Positions 1-5,470 are shown, numbered from the stretch's first letter. The stretch is DNA of 5,502 nucleotides from an uncultured bacterium (GCA_905215755.1 CAJMRE010000061.1:1-5502), one strand, 5' to 3'. Notes: generated by a model not told the origin, from the letters alone. Numbers and translations: made by a program.

Positions 1-7
1 CCATCGT

Positions 8-25
8 TGTAGGGTTTTCACTACA
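8..25. promoter_or_regulatory. Possible small operator upstream of the MATE gene (weak)
   Basis: TGTAG at 8-12 and CTACA at 21-25 form a 5-bp inverted repeat with an 8-base spacer, about 40 bases before the efflux gene start. This spacing would suit an operator for a MarR- or TetR-like repressor, which often control efflux pumps. The arms are short and could arise by chance, and no regulator gene is visible because the window begins here. No convincing -35/-10 pair was seen in bases 1-64. Confidence 0.18.
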
Positions 26-64
26 CTGGTAGCTAAACGAACCAAGCCAGAAAGTACCCCGCCC

Positions 65-1411
65 ATGGAACACGACCTCACACGCGGCAATGTCCTCAAG
101 ACCATCGCAGTCTTTGCCCTGCCTTATATGCTCTCGTACTTTTTGCAGATGCTCTACGGCATGGCCGACCTGTACATGATGGGGCAGTTTAGCGGCGCCG
201 CCGGCATCACCGCCGTGGCAAATGGCGCGCAGACGCTCTATATGATTACCGTGGCGCTCGTGGGCCTGGCCATGGGAACGACGGTGATCGTCGGCCACGC
301 CGTGGGCTCGCGCCGCTTCGACCGCGCCGAGACCGCCATCGGCAACACCATTACGCTCTTTATGGGTGTCTCGGTGGTGCTGGCCGCCATCTTGCTTGCA
401 CTGTGCCCGCAGATCGTGGCACTCATTGGCACGCCGGCCGAGGCATTCGAAGGAACCGCCGCCTACCTGCGTATCTGCTTTGTCGGCATTCCCTTTATCG
501 CCGCATACAACATCCTCTCGGCCATTTTTCGCGGCCTGGGCGATTCGCGCTCGCCTATGTACGTGATCGGCGTGGCATGTATCATCAACATCGCGCTCGA
601 CTTTCTGTTCATTGGCCATATGGGGCTCGGCCCCGTGGGCGCGGCGCTCGGCACGGTGACCGCCCAGACGGCCAGCGTTGCCCTCGCGCTCGTGTGGCTC
701 AAGAGCCGCCGCACGAACATCCACGTTAAGCGCAGCGACCTGCGCCCCCAGCCCGAGGTGCTCGGCAGCATTCTTAAAATCGGCTTGCCCGTGGCCGTGC
801 AGGATGGCTGCATCCAGGTGGCGTTTATGTTTATCACCGTCATCGCCAACCACCGAGGGCTCGTCGACGCTGCCGCCGTGGGCCTGGTCGAGAAGATGAT
901 CAGCTTTTTGTTCATTGTGCCGAGTTCCATGGGCGCCACCGTCAGCGCACTCACGGCGCAAAATGCCGGCGCGGGCAAGGGCGATCGCGCTCGTCAGGTG
1001 CTCAAAGACGCCATGACCATCTCGGTGGTGTACGGCTGCCTGATCACGGTGCTGATGTGGCTGGTAGCGCCGGCGTTTATCGGCTTTTTTGCCAAGGACG
1101 CCGCAGTGGTCGCGGCCGGCACTGGCTACATGCGCAGCTACATTTTCGACGCGATCTTTGCCGGCATCCACATTTGCTTTAGTGGCTTTTTCGCTGCATA
1201 CGGCAAGAGCTACATCGGCTTTGCGCACAACGTACTAGCCGTGGCGCTCATTCGCGTGCCGGGCGCGTGGCTGCTGTCGAACGCCTATTCCGACACGCTG
1301 TTTCCCATGGGCATCGCCTCGCCGTGCGGATCGATTTTGTCGGCGGTCATCTGTGTTGTCGCGTTTACCGTACTCAACCGGCGCGGGGCTTTTGACAAGT
1401 TGGCAGCGTAG
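65..1411 (+). CDS. MATE-family multidrug/cation efflux transporter
   Basis: This is an integral membrane antiporter of the MATE (multidrug and toxic compound extrusion) family. Members export cationic drugs, dyes or metabolites in exchange for Na+ or H+. The 448-residue protein has the usual family length and about twelve hydrophobic segments arranged as two halves, with a basic hydrophilic linker near residues 212-232 (KSRRTNIHVKRSDLRP). Typical features are the N-terminal TRGNVLKTIAVFALPYML region, FRGLGDSRSPMY at about 155-166, NIALDFLFI at 175-183, GPVGAALGTVTAQ at 189-201, and LTAQNAGAG at about 296-304 in the second half. The ATG at 65 begins a standard MATE N terminus. The ribosome binding site is weak; AGAAAG at 49-54, ten bases upstream, is the best candidate. 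No hairpin terminator follows the TAG at 1409-1411, and a repeat copy starts 15 bases later. The substrate cannot be told from sequence. The gene is convergent with the minus-strand genes to its right. Confidence 0.95.
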   Translation: MEHDLTRGNVLKTIAVFALPYMLSYFLQMLYGMADLYMMGQFSGAAGITAVANGAQTLYMITVALVGLAMGTTVIVGHAVGSRRFDRAETAIGNTITLFMGVSVVLAAILLALCPQIVALIGTPAEAFEGTAAYLRICFVGIPFIAAYNILSAIFRGLGDSRSPMYVIGVACIINIALDFLFIGHMGLGPVGAALGTVTAQTASVALALVWLKSRRTNIHVKRSDLRPQPEVLGSILKIGLPVAVQDGCIQVAFMFITVIANHRGLVDAAAVGLVEKMISFLFIVPSSMGATVSALTAQNAGAGKGDRARQVLKDAMTISVVYGCLITVLMWLVAPAFIGFFAKDAAVVAAGTGYMRSYIFDAIFAGIHICFSGFFAAYGKSYIGFAHNVLAVALIRVPGAWLLSNAYSDTLFPMGIASPCGSILSAVICVVAFTVLNRRGAFDKLAA

Positions 1412-1425
1412 CGGGGCGACGCGAA

Positions 1426-1518
1426 ATCGCCCTTATCGACGACATCATCAGCGACGACCCGGCGACCCAAGTGACGCGGATCGCGGTGCCGGTTGCCCCA
1501 GCAAAGTAAGAACCGCCC
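1426..1518 (+). repeat. 93-bp direct repeat, copy 1 (relic of a gene 3' end?)
   Basis: These 93 bases match 2770-2862 at 84 positions with no gaps. The final 35 bases (1484-1518) are identical. Read on the plus strand from 1426, both copies give 27 codons and a TAA stop. Copy 1 starts IALIDDIISDDPATQVT and ends VPVAPAK. The five amino-acid differences between copies (D/N, I/V, Q/Y, R/Q, A/T) are mostly mild. A second reading frame on the minus strand is also open in both copies, so coding is not proven. No start codon or ribosome binding site precedes the peptide, and copy 1 begins just after the MATE stop. It looks like the tail of a lost gene or a dispersed repeat unit. I do not recognise the peptide. 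Confidence 0.75.
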
Positions 1519-1551
1519 AGAAAACGTTCGGCTGAAGGCAGAATCTTGACG

Positions 1552-1758
1552 TTATAGGCCATATTTTGCCTCAAGGTCATCGAGAGCCTCAAAGGCATCA
1601 CGCGCCATGCCAGCAGCACGCTCCTGCTCGGCCACAGCTATACGAGCCATCAGACGAGCCTTAGCCTGTTCCTGAACCATGAAGTCATAGTCTTCAGATC
1701 GAAGTACAACAAATTTGCTATAGCCGTTTTTTGTAACAGTCACTGGACCAGGAGCCTC
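1552..1758 (-). pseudogene. Truncated Phd/YefM-type antitoxin remnant
   Basis: The minus-strand frame ending at TAA (1552-1554) encodes about 68 residues resembling the middle and C terminus of a type II antitoxin. GPVTVTKNGYSKFVVLRSED is the usual hinge strand ('PV.VTKNG...VV') after the DNA-binding N-terminal domain. An alanine- and glutamate-rich helix (QEQAKARLMARIAVAEQERA) follows, and it ends DAFEALDDLEAKYGL. The roughly 25-30 residue DNA-binding N terminus is missing. Upstream of about 1758 the frame runs into unrelated arginine- and serine-rich sequence read out of frame through the neighbouring toxin gene. A GTG at about 1743 with GGGAGG eleven bases upstream could in principle start a short product, but it would lack the DNA-binding part. 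No partner toxin lies downstream, where copy 1 of the 93-bp repeat sits instead. It differs from the intact antitoxin at 2224-2616, so it is the stump of a separate TA module. Confidence 0.72.
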
Positions 1759-1768
1759 CCAACAAGCT

Positions 1769-1801
1769 CGCCAAACGCCGGGGACAGTCCCCGATATGGC
1801 G
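1769..1801. repeat. REP-like GC-rich hairpin at the toxin/remnant junction
   Basis: The core CGGGGAC-A-GTCCCCG at 1779-1793 is a perfect 7-bp inverted repeat around one base. An outer pair, CGCCA (1769-1773) and TGGCG (1797-1801), pairs perfectly around small unpaired bulges. The structure begins 4 bases past the toxin stop codon on the minus strand and lies between the toxin and the truncated antitoxin. No T-run follows on the minus strand, so it is a poor intrinsic terminator, though it could protect the 3' end of the toxin transcript. The GGGGACxGTCCCC core resembles REP-type palindromes that are scattered in many genomes and mobilised by Y1 (RAYT) transposases. That assignment is inference. 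Confidence 0.55.
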
Positions 1802-1804
1802 GTT

Positions 1805-2227
1805 TTACTCCTCCGGAATCGGAAACGCACGGATGAACTCTGCAGGCGAGAAGGTCTTGATGGTCGAGCGCACAAAAGCGGCGCGGTCACGCGTGATGAT
1901 AAAGTCCACGCCGGCACGCTCGGCCATCGCACGGATACAGCCGTCCTCAAAGTCCGGCTCATCGGAATAGGCGGAGGTAAAACAAGCTTCTTGGTCGAGA
2001 GGCTCTAACGAGTAGCTCTTAAGGCAGTCGCGCACTACCTCGCGGGCGCGCGCCTCGCCTGCCTGTTTAGTGAGAATGTAGTACACGTCCTTGAGAGAGC
2101 AGGCCGAAACAACGCCCTCGATAAGCCCCACGTCAACGAGCCCCTTGATCGTTTGCGCCGCTGCGTGCTCCGGCCGGCCCGGAAGCACGCAATCGAGCAG
2201 AAAATTGGTATCGAGAAATGCCCTCAT
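1805..2227 (-). CDS. PIN-domain (PIN_3, VapC-like) ribonuclease toxin
   Basis: This is the predicted toxin of a type II toxin-antitoxin pair: a Mg2+-dependent ribonuclease of the PIN fold, held inactive by its antitoxin. The 140-residue length is typical. The N terminus MRAFLDTNFLLDCVL carries the first catalytic aspartate (D6). SACSLKDVYYILTK at about 41-54 matches the PIN_3 'SA.S..N.YYIL.K' block, with D47 near the usual second acidic position. DEPDFEDGCIRAMA at 89-102 supplies the acidic DFED cluster (D92, D95). DFIITRDRAAF at 108-118 supplies the last conserved aspartate (D114). It ends SPAEFIRAFPIPEE, as in family members with an SPEEF-like tail. All acidic positions are present, so it looks functional. 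Its ATG overlaps the antitoxin stop as ATGA (2224-2227), giving translational coupling. AGGGAG at 2236-2241, eight bases upstream and inside the antitoxin gene, is its ribosome binding site. The RNA target is unknown. Confidence 0.88.
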   Translation of the reverse strand: MRAFLDTNFLLDCVLPGRPEHAAAQTIKGLVDVGLIEGVVSACSLKDVYYILTKQAGEARAREVVRDCLKSYSLEPLDQEACFTSAYSDEPDFEDGCIRAMAERAGVDFIITRDRAAFVRSTIKTFSPAEFIRAFPIPEE

Positions 2228-2616
2228 AGGTAGCGCTCCCTCGCGACGCGCTTTTCATCTTCAACCGTCATCGTATCGAGCGGCGTTCCCTTTGGCATGT
2301 TAGCCACGATATCGAGATACTCCTGGTAGTCCTCATTCTCCGCGAGCATCTCACGGATCTCCTTCCAGGTGATCTTGGGATGCCACATCGTACCCACGTC
2401 GCGCTTGGGCTTGCCCGTGTCGCACGTCGGTTTTGCGCCCCCACGCTCCTGGGCAGCGTCATATTCCACTGCAACCGGGCCTTGATAGTCGAGCGGCACG
2501 ATCTTGAACAACGGCTTGCTCCGCTTGAAGACCACAACCTCCTCGCCCTCATTGGCAACCTTTTCGGCCACCTGCGTAAGGTTTTGGCGCAGTTCCGAAA
2601 ACGCGACGGTAACCAT
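2224..2616 (-). CDS. Phd/YefM-like antitoxin of the PIN toxin pair
   Basis: This is the predicted antitoxin: it neutralises the PIN toxin encoded immediately downstream and probably represses their shared promoter. The N terminus, MVTVAFSELRQNLTQVAEKV then GEEVVVFKRSKPLFKIVPL, is the Phd/YefM dimer and DNA-binding fold (about residues 1-43). The rest is an unusually long, charged tail. It includes TMWHPKITWKEIREMLAENEDYQEYLDIV, described here by position at about 75-104, and the end TVEDEKRVARERYL. The tail is the likely toxin-binding arm. I chose the ATG at 2614-2616, giving 130 residues, over the upstream ATG at 2632-2634. GAGAGGAG lies five bases before the inner ATG, and the conserved domain starts at it. 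It forms a two-gene operon with the toxin through a 4-base overlap. At 130 residues it is longer than the common 80-90 residue Phd proteins. Confidence 0.85.
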   Translation of the reverse strand: MVTVAFSELRQNLTQVAEKVANEGEEVVVFKRSKPLFKIVPLDYQGPVAVEYDAAQERGGAKPTCDTGKPKRDVGTMWHPKITWKEIREMLAENEDYQEYLDIVANMPKGTPLDTMTVEDEKRVARERYL

Positions 2617-2621
2617 AACTG

Positions 2622-2629
2622 CTCCTCTC
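2622..2629 (-). promoter_or_regulatory. Ribosome binding site that sets the antitoxin start
   Basis: On the minus strand this reads GAGAGGAG, a strong Shine-Dalgarno match five bases before the ATG at 2614-2616. The alternative ATG at 2632-2634 lies just upstream of this site, so it would place the ribosome binding site inside the coding region. This supports the shorter protein. Confidence 0.75.
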
Positions 2630-2649
2630 AACATATATCTTCACTGCTA

Positions 2650-2680
2650 AGTATACACGTTAATGTTAATGTTTATATAT
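2650..2680 (-). promoter_or_regulatory. Candidate TA operon promoter with tandem hexamer operator
   Basis: The 2630-2682 stretch is sharply AT-rich compared with its surroundings. On the minus strand, TATACT (2650-2655) is a good -10 box about 33 bases before the antitoxin start. No good -35 hexamer lies at the right distance, which is common for promoters bound by antitoxin complexes. Two exact tandem hexamers, TTAATG at 2660-2665 and 2666-2671 on the plus strand, lie in the spacer region. An alternating TATATATA run follows. These are the obvious candidates for antitoxin/toxin autoregulatory binding. The operator role is inference. Confidence 0.45.
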
Positions 2681-2769
2681 AAAGACCGCCGCAATGGAGA
2701 ACCGTCATTGTGAGGTCCCTCTGCCCTGCATGAATCTCTTATCGCTCTGGGACGGCACCGGTTCGCAGG

Positions 2770-2862
2770 ATCGCCCTCATCGACAATATCGTCAGCGACG
2801 ACCCCGCGACCTACGTGACGCAGATCACGGTGCCGGTTGCCCCAGCAAAGTAAGAACCGCCC
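2770..2862 (+). repeat. 93-bp direct repeat, copy 2, joined to a terminator
   Basis: This matches 1426-1518 at 84 of 93 positions. Read on the plus strand it encodes IALIDNIVSDDPATYVT and ends VPVAPAK with TAA at 2851-2853. The frame stays open upstream only to a TGA at 2731-2733, with no plausible start, so no full gene remains. In this copy the last bases of the repeat form the left arm of the intact terminator at 2852-2891. Between the TA promoter and this repeat (2683-2769) I see no gene or clear structure. Confidence 0.75.
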
Positions 2863-2891
2863 GGAAGGCATCGTGCTTCCGGGCGGTTCTT
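2852..2891. terminator. Strong intrinsic terminator, probably bidirectional, for ligA
   Basis: A perfect 16-bp stem pairs AAGAACCGCCCGGAAG (2852-2867) with CTTCCGGGCGGTTCTT (2876-2891) around an 8-base loop. The hairpin lies 19 bases beyond the ligA stop codon on the minus strand, and on that strand the stem ends in TTCTT followed by ACTTT. On the plus strand it is followed by CAATTT. It insulates ligA from the TA operon and could stop plus-strand transcripts coming through the repeat. Confidence 0.85.
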
Positions 2892-2910
2892 CAATTTGGT
2901 TATCGATGCG

Positions 2911-5139
2911 CTAAGCCTCCGGCACCTCACCGGTCGCAAGAATCTGCTCGAGTGCGTCCTCATCCAGCACGGGCACACCCAGCTGCTCAGCCTTGGTGAG
3001 CTTGGAGCCCGCTTTGGGGCCGGCGACCAGATAGCTCGTCTTCTTTGACACGCTGCCCGAAACCTTAGCGCCGAGTACCTTGAGCGCCGCGCCAGCCTCG
3101 TCGCGGGTGCGGTTGACGAGCGTGCCGGTGAGCACGAAGGTCAGACCCGCAAGCGGCTGCGCGTCGGCGAGCTCGCCCGCCACGCCAGCGTCGGCTGCGG
3201 CTTGCGCGTGCGCGGCGCCCAGGTCGACCTCGAGCGACAGGCCCACCTGACGCAGGCGCTCCAGCACGGCAAGGTTCTCGGGCACGGCCAGGAACTGCTT
3301 AACGCTCGCCGCAATCTTGGGACCGATGCCCTCGCATTCGGCGATGTCCTCTTCGCTCGCCAAGATAAGCTTGTCAATCGACAGGAATCGCTCGGCGATG
3401 ACCTCGCCCACGCTCTTGCCCACGTGGCGGATGCCCAGGGCAAACAGCACGCGACCGAGCGGCTGGCTCTTGGACTTGTTGAGCTCGGCGATGATTTTCT
3501 CAGCCGTCTTGAGGCCCACCGGAATGGGGTCGCCCTTCTTGACGCCCTTTTTGCTGTTGGAGCTGGCATAGGTGCGGCCCGTGTCCAGGCCGGCGATGTC
3601 GTCGACCGTGAGCTGGTAGAAGTCTGCGACATCGTGGATCAGCCCGGCGGCGATCATCTTGTCGACGATCTCGTCGCCTAGGCCGTCGACGTCCATGCAG
3701 CCGCGGCTCACCCAGTGAAGCAGTCGCTCCTTGAGCTGCGCGGGGCAGTCGATGGAGACGCAGCGGTAGGCCACCTCGCCATCCTCGTGGACCACGGGGC
3801 TGCCGCACACGGGGCAGACCTCGGGCATGTGCCAGTCGACCGAATCGGCCGGGCGCTTGTCGAGCACCGGGCCCACGACCTCCGGGATTACGTCGCCTGC
3901 CTTGTGCACGATGATGGTATCGCCCTCGCGCACGTTTTTGCGACGGATCTCGTCGATGTTATGCAGCGTGGCGCGCGCGATGGTGGAGCCGGCGACCGTC
4001 ACCGGGTCGAACTCGGCGACCGGTGTGAGCACACCGGTGCGGCCCACCTGGATGCGAATTTCGCGCAGGACGGTCTGCTTTTCCTCGGGCGGGAACTTAA
4101 AGGCGATGGCCCAGCGCGGCGCGCGGGCGGTAAAGCCCAGGTCGAGCTGCTGCTGAAAGCTATCGACCTTTACGACCACGCCGTCGATGTCGTAGTCCAG
4201 GTCACCGCGATGTTCGAGCGCCTGGGCACAGAACTCGTGGACCTCTGCCGGCGTGGCGCAACGAGCCACGTTTGGGTTGACGCTAAAGCCGGCGCTACGC
4301 AACCAATCGAGGAACTCGCGCTGGCTGTGGACGTGCAGCGGGTCGGTATCGGCGATGGCATAGATAAAGGTGGCCAGGTCGCGGCGCGCCGTGACCTTGG
4401 GATCCTTTTGGCGCAGGCTGCCGGCGGCGGCGTTGCGCGGGTTGGCGAAGGGGTCGCGGCCCTCGGCATCGGCCTCGTCGTTCAGACGAACAAAGCTGCC
4501 CTTGGGCATGTAGACCTCGCCGCGCACCTCGATGGCACGCTCGCGGTCGGCGCCCATGTGGACGAGCGCCGGCTCGGACAGGTGCATGGGCACGTCCTTG
4601 ATGGTACGGACGTTGAGCGACACGTCCTCGCCCGTGGTGCCATCGCCACGTGTGGCCGCGCGCACGAAGGTGCCGTTTTGATAGGTAAGCGCCACGCCCA
4701 GGCCGTCGATCTTGAGCTCGCAGGTATAGGTGACGCTACCGGCACCGAGCGCATCCTCGGTGCGCTGGAGCCATGCGTCGAGCTCGTCCAGATCCATGGC
4801 ATCGTCCATGGAATACATGCGCGCCATGTGCGTGACCGGCGTAAACTGCTCGCTCACGTAGCCGCCCACGCGCTGGGTATAGCTGTCGGGCGTCACCAGA
4901 TCGGGGTAGGCAGCCTCGATTTCTTGCAGTTCAACGAGCATTTTGTCGAAGGCGGCATCCGTTATCTCGGGTGCATCGAGCATGTAGTAGCGATAGGCGT
5001 GGTAATCGAGCTCGTGGCGCAGCTCGGCCGCACGCGCTGCCGCCTGGGCACGGGCATCGGTCGGTGCGGCGGCATCCGTGCTCGCGGGCGTTTCGGTATC
5101 GATGTCCACACCGTCACCAAACAGGCTCGATTGCTCCAT
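2911..5139 (-). CDS. ligA: NAD-dependent DNA ligase LigA
   Basis: LigA seals nicks in duplex DNA during replication and repair using NAD+, through a ligase-AMP intermediate; it is cytoplasmic and normally essential. The 742 residues show the full domain order. After an alanine-rich N-terminal extension (about 10-33) comes domain Ia (YHAYRYYMLDAPEITDAAFD, 46-65). The adenylation domain has the nucleophile K143 in CELKIDG, then TRGDGTTGED (163-172), EVRGEVY (204-210), DGVVVKV (319-325) and AFKFP (346-350). An OB fold follows (about 354-430). A four-cysteine zinc finger uses C442, C445, C460 and C465. The helix-hairpin-helix region is at about 470-625 and the BRCT domain at about 661-735 (LAGLTFVLTGTLVNRTRDEA). 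All key residues are present. A lysine-rich insertion (about 521-541) interrupts the helix-hairpin-helix region relative to E. coli LigA. The ATG at 5137-5139 is supported by AAGGAG seven bases upstream. Confidence 0.98.
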   Translation of the reverse strand: MEQSSLFGDGVDIDTETPASTDAAAPTDARAQAAARAAELRHELDYHAYRYYMLDAPEITDAAFDKMLVELQEIEAAYPDLVTPDSYTQRVGGYVSEQFTPVTHMARMYSMDDAMDLDELDAWLQRTEDALGAGSVTYTCELKIDGLGVALTYQNGTFVRAATRGDGTTGEDVSLNVRTIKDVPMHLSEPALVHMGADRERAIEVRGEVYMPKGSFVRLNDEADAEGRDPFANPRNAAAGSLRQKDPKVTARRDLATFIYAIADTDPLHVHSQREFLDWLRSAGFSVNPNVARCATPAEVHEFCAQALEHRGDLDYDIDGVVVKVDSFQQQLDLGFTARAPRWAIAFKFPPEEKQTVLREIRIQVGRTGVLTPVAEFDPVTVAGSTIARATLHNIDEIRRKNVREGDTIIVHKAGDVIPEVVGPVLDKRPADSVDWHMPEVCPVCGSPVVHEDGEVAYRCVSIDCPAQLKERLLHWVSRGCMDVDGLGDEIVDKMIAAGLIHDVADFYQLTVDDIAGLDTGRTYASSNSKKGVKKGDPIPVGLKTAEKIIAELNKSKSQPLGRVLFALGIRHVGKSVGEVIAERFLSIDKLILASEEDIAECEGIGPKIAASVKQFLAVPENLAVLERLRQVGLSLEVDLGAAHAQAAADAGVAGELADAQPLAGLTFVLTGTLVNRTRDEAGAALKVLGAKVSGSVSKKTSYLVAGPKAGSKLTKAEQLGVPVLDEDALEQILATGEVPEA

Positions 5140-5146
5140 AGCGGCA

Positions 5147-5175
5147 CTCCTTCGCTCGATTTCAAACGGATACTA
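5147..5175 (-). promoter_or_regulatory. ligA ribosome binding site and weak -10 candidate
   Basis: AAGGAG at 5147-5152 (minus strand), seven bases before the ligA ATG, is a strong ribosome binding site and fixes the start. TAGTAT at 5170-5175 is a possible -10 box that would give a short leader, but no good -35 hexamer stands at the matching distance. The promoter call is much weaker than the ribosome binding site. Between here and 5250 I see only a small inverted repeat (GCGGT 5206-5210 with ACCGC 5216-5220). Confidence 0.4.
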
Positions 5176-5250
5176 GAGTACCACCGGTCGCAATGAGGCC
5201 GAATAGCGGTCTCGAACCGCACCGAATCGGCAGCCGCCAGACTGGGGTGG

Positions 5251-5447
5251 ACAGTTAGTTCAGATACGTATAAATCCTAGAGCTGAATCAAGCACGAACA
5301 CCTCTGTTTCGACTAATTTTGACTCCTCGAGACCATGTAAACGTCCCACCCTCCCTTCCAAACGCCCATTCGAGCCCCATCCCAATCAGCAATTGCTCAA
5401 AACGCATCCCAAGCTGCCCCAGATTTATACGTATCTGAACTAACTGT
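5251..5447. mobile_element. 197-bp element with perfect 26-bp terminal inverted repeats (MITE-like)
   Basis: Bases 5251-5276 and 5422-5447 are exact reverse complements over 26 bases. The left end begins ACAGTTAGTTCAGATACG and each arm contains the palindrome ATACGTAT. Pairing stops abruptly at both edges, so the boundaries are sharp. The flanking five bases, GGTGG (5246-5250) and GGTAG (5448-5452), match at four of five positions and could be a decayed target duplication. The 145-bp interior is less GC-rich than ligA, has no transposase gene, and contains AGCAATTGCT (5388-5397) and a run of C-tracts. Size, sharp inverted ends and lack of a transposase fit a miniature inverted-repeat element moved in trans. 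An invertible segment or a structured RNA gene would show similar ends, so the type is inference while the repeat itself is certain. It sits about 110 bp upstream of ligA. Confidence 0.65.
5288..5407 (-). CDS. Possible 39-residue ORF inside the inverted-repeat element
   Basis: A minus-strand frame opens at ATG (5405-5407) and ends at TGA (5288-5290). It encodes a small basic peptide beginning MRFEQLLIGMGLEWAFGREG and ending RNRGVRA. The same frame stays open upstream through the whole right inverted repeat. There is no good ribosome binding site, and no family is recognisable. It covers most of the interior of the element. An open frame of this length in moderately GC-rich DNA is easily due to chance, so it is listed only because it fits inside the element boundaries. 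Confidence 0.15.
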   Translation of the reverse strand: MRFEQLLIGMGLEWAFGREGGTFTWSRGVKISRNRGVRA

Positions 5448-5470
5448 GGTAGCGCGCAGAGATGTGGTGT

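Noticed and set aside
1759..1962. N-terminal extension of the truncated antitoxin frame up to an ATG at 1962
   Set aside because: The sequence is antisense-like, arginine- and serine-rich, and overlaps the PIN toxin gene in another frame on the same strand. It does not resemble an antitoxin N terminus.
2692..2710. Inverted CAATG/CATTG pair upstream of repeat copy 2
   Set aside because: The arms are only five bases and low in complexity, with no link to a promoter; this is expected by chance.
2694..2999. Plus-strand open frame through the repeat, terminator and ligA 3' end
   Set aside because: It runs through a perfect terminator hairpin and into ligA antisense, with no ribosome binding site or recognisable domain. 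In the repeat it uses a different frame from the one ending in PVAPAK.
3715..5196. 493-codon open frame on the plus strand opposite ligA
   Set aside because: It lies almost wholly antisense to ligA, is rich in A, V, G, D and H as expected for the antisense of a GC-rich gene, and shows no recognisable domain. It is a shadow of ligA codon bias.
5200..5225. tRNA T-arm-like stem GCGG-TTCGAGA-CCGC on the minus strand
   Set aside because: No matching acceptor, D or anticodon arm is found next to it, and the fifth stem pair fails. The inverted-repeat element begins close by, so a disrupted tRNA was considered, but no 5' half is visible on the other side.
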